Assembly: GCA_945614335.1 (NCBI GenBank)
Contig: CALZAP010000010.1
Coordinates: forward strand, 1 to 13,148
Direction: 5' to 3'
Length of the DNA stretch: 13,148 nt
Source: an uncultured Prevotella sp.
GTDB taxonomy: Bacteria > Bacteroidota > Bacteroidia > Bacteroidales > Bacteroidaceae
The notes below the pieces were generated by a model. That model saw only the letters and a list, made by a program, of their open reading frames with translations, had not been told where the DNA came from and ran no database searches. The position numbers were made by a program, and so were the translations under genes. How positions within the stretch are numbered: the stretch's first letter is position 1; the number at the start of each line of letters is the position of its first letter. Of this stretch, positions 12,738-13,148 are shown piece after piece.

Positions 12738-13148
12738 CCGTTGGTCGAAGTAAGGCGCGTCGGCAAAGTGTCGTGCCTTCACTTCGTCGAAGAAGTTGGC
12801 GGCGGTCATAAACTCGTTGCGTATCTGCGTCTCGTCGTCGGTGTTCGACGCCATCATCATCAGTCCGCGGATGCGCACGTTTTTCATCTCGCGCCACAGC
12901 CCCTCGTCGAGCATCTTACGGCAGTCGTCGGGTGTCAGTCCGTATTTCGTCGCCTCCTGCGCTATATGCAGTTCGAGCAGCACGTCGATGGTGCGGTTGT
13001 TTTTCGCCGCCTGCTTCTGTATCTCTGCCATGAGCTTCATCGAATCTACGGCCTCTATCATGCTGATATATGGAGCTATATACTTGACCTTGTTGGTCTG
13101 CAGGTGGCCTATGAAATGCCAGCAGATGTCTTTCGGCATCACCTCCAC
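12642..13148 (-). CDS. yggS: YggS/PLPBP family pyridoxal-phosphate homeostasis protein (5' end outside window)
   Basis: The C-terminal 168 residues of a PLP-binding protein of the YggS/PLPHP family, single-domain alanine-racemase-like barrels that buffer PLP and affect amino-acid homeostasis. Family motifs seen are WHFIGHLQTNKVKYI (about 10-24 of the visible part), RGLMMMAS, SWGMSDDYPLAV and STMVRVGTRIFGPR, the last being the phosphate-binding end. The visible part opens with GTG read as Val, not a start. About 50-60 N-terminal residues, including the PLP lysine, lie beyond position 13148. The residue just before STMVR is Arg in the order ECRSTMVR, where many members have Gly. The last 96 bases overlap the M6 gene on the opposite strand. 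Confidence 0.9.
   Translation of the reverse strand: MEVMPKDICWHFIGHLQTNKVKYIAPYISMIEAVDSMKLMAEIQKQAAKNNRTIDVLLELHIAQEATKYGLTPDDCRKMLDEGLWREMKNVRIRGLMMMASNTDDETQIRNEFMTAANFFDEVKARHFADAPYFDQRSWGMSDDYPLAVECRSTMVRVGTRIFGPRVY

Overview
The window looks like chromosomal DNA of a Bacteroidales bacterium, most likely Prevotella or a close relative. The evidence is protein-level similarity to Prevotella/Bacteroides families (a type B ribosomal protein L31, a Wzi-family outer-membrane barrel, a lipocalin-like lipoprotein, an EFR1-type flavodoxin-ferredoxin, and an M6 protease ending in a Bacteroidetes-type sorting tail). Promoters also match the Bacteroidetes pattern, TTTG, 19-22 bases, then TAnnTTTG, and starts lack strong Shine-Dalgarno sites. 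No tRNA, rRNA, CRISPR array, transposase or phage gene was seen. No stretch over 300 bases lacks a gene.

Left part (1-2104, all minus strand): an octanucleotide tandem array touches the stop of trxB (thioredoxin reductase). A glutathione-peroxidase-family gene lies just upstream of trxB. rpmE2 follows, cut off from gpx by an 18-bp perfect hairpin. Gpx and TrxB plausibly form one NADPH-thioredoxin-peroxide pathway. Then, on the plus strand, a uridine-kinase-like gene and a histidine-phosphatase gene overlap by ATGA (2325-3436).

Middle (3444-6592): a secreted, low-complexity, repeat-rich protein (minus) diverges from a Wzi-like barrel and its translationally coupled lipoprotein (plus). The two divergent promoters flank an 11-bp inverted repeat, a candidate operator. 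A bidirectional terminator at 6609-6635 separates the lipoprotein gene from the next block. That block is a minus-strand cassette reading truA, an EamA transporter, nfeD and an SPFH/band-7 gene (9797 down to 6641).

Right part (9936-13148): by eye this is clearly richer in G+C. It holds an EFR1-family flavodoxin/ferredoxin whose stop lies in a 25/26-bp tandem repeat, a secreted M6 metalloprotease, and the 3' part of a YggS/PLPBP gene on the minus strand that runs off the edge. The protease and yggS overlap tail to tail by 96 bp. The protease's sorting tail appears cut short and replaced by sequence read antisense through conserved yggS codons.

Most genes are ordinary. I found no convincing new multi-gene system. 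The points most worth a second look are the protease/yggS junction, the operator-like inverted repeat between the 4418 and 4578 genes, two promoters predicted to give leaderless mRNAs, and the three tandem-repeat loci.
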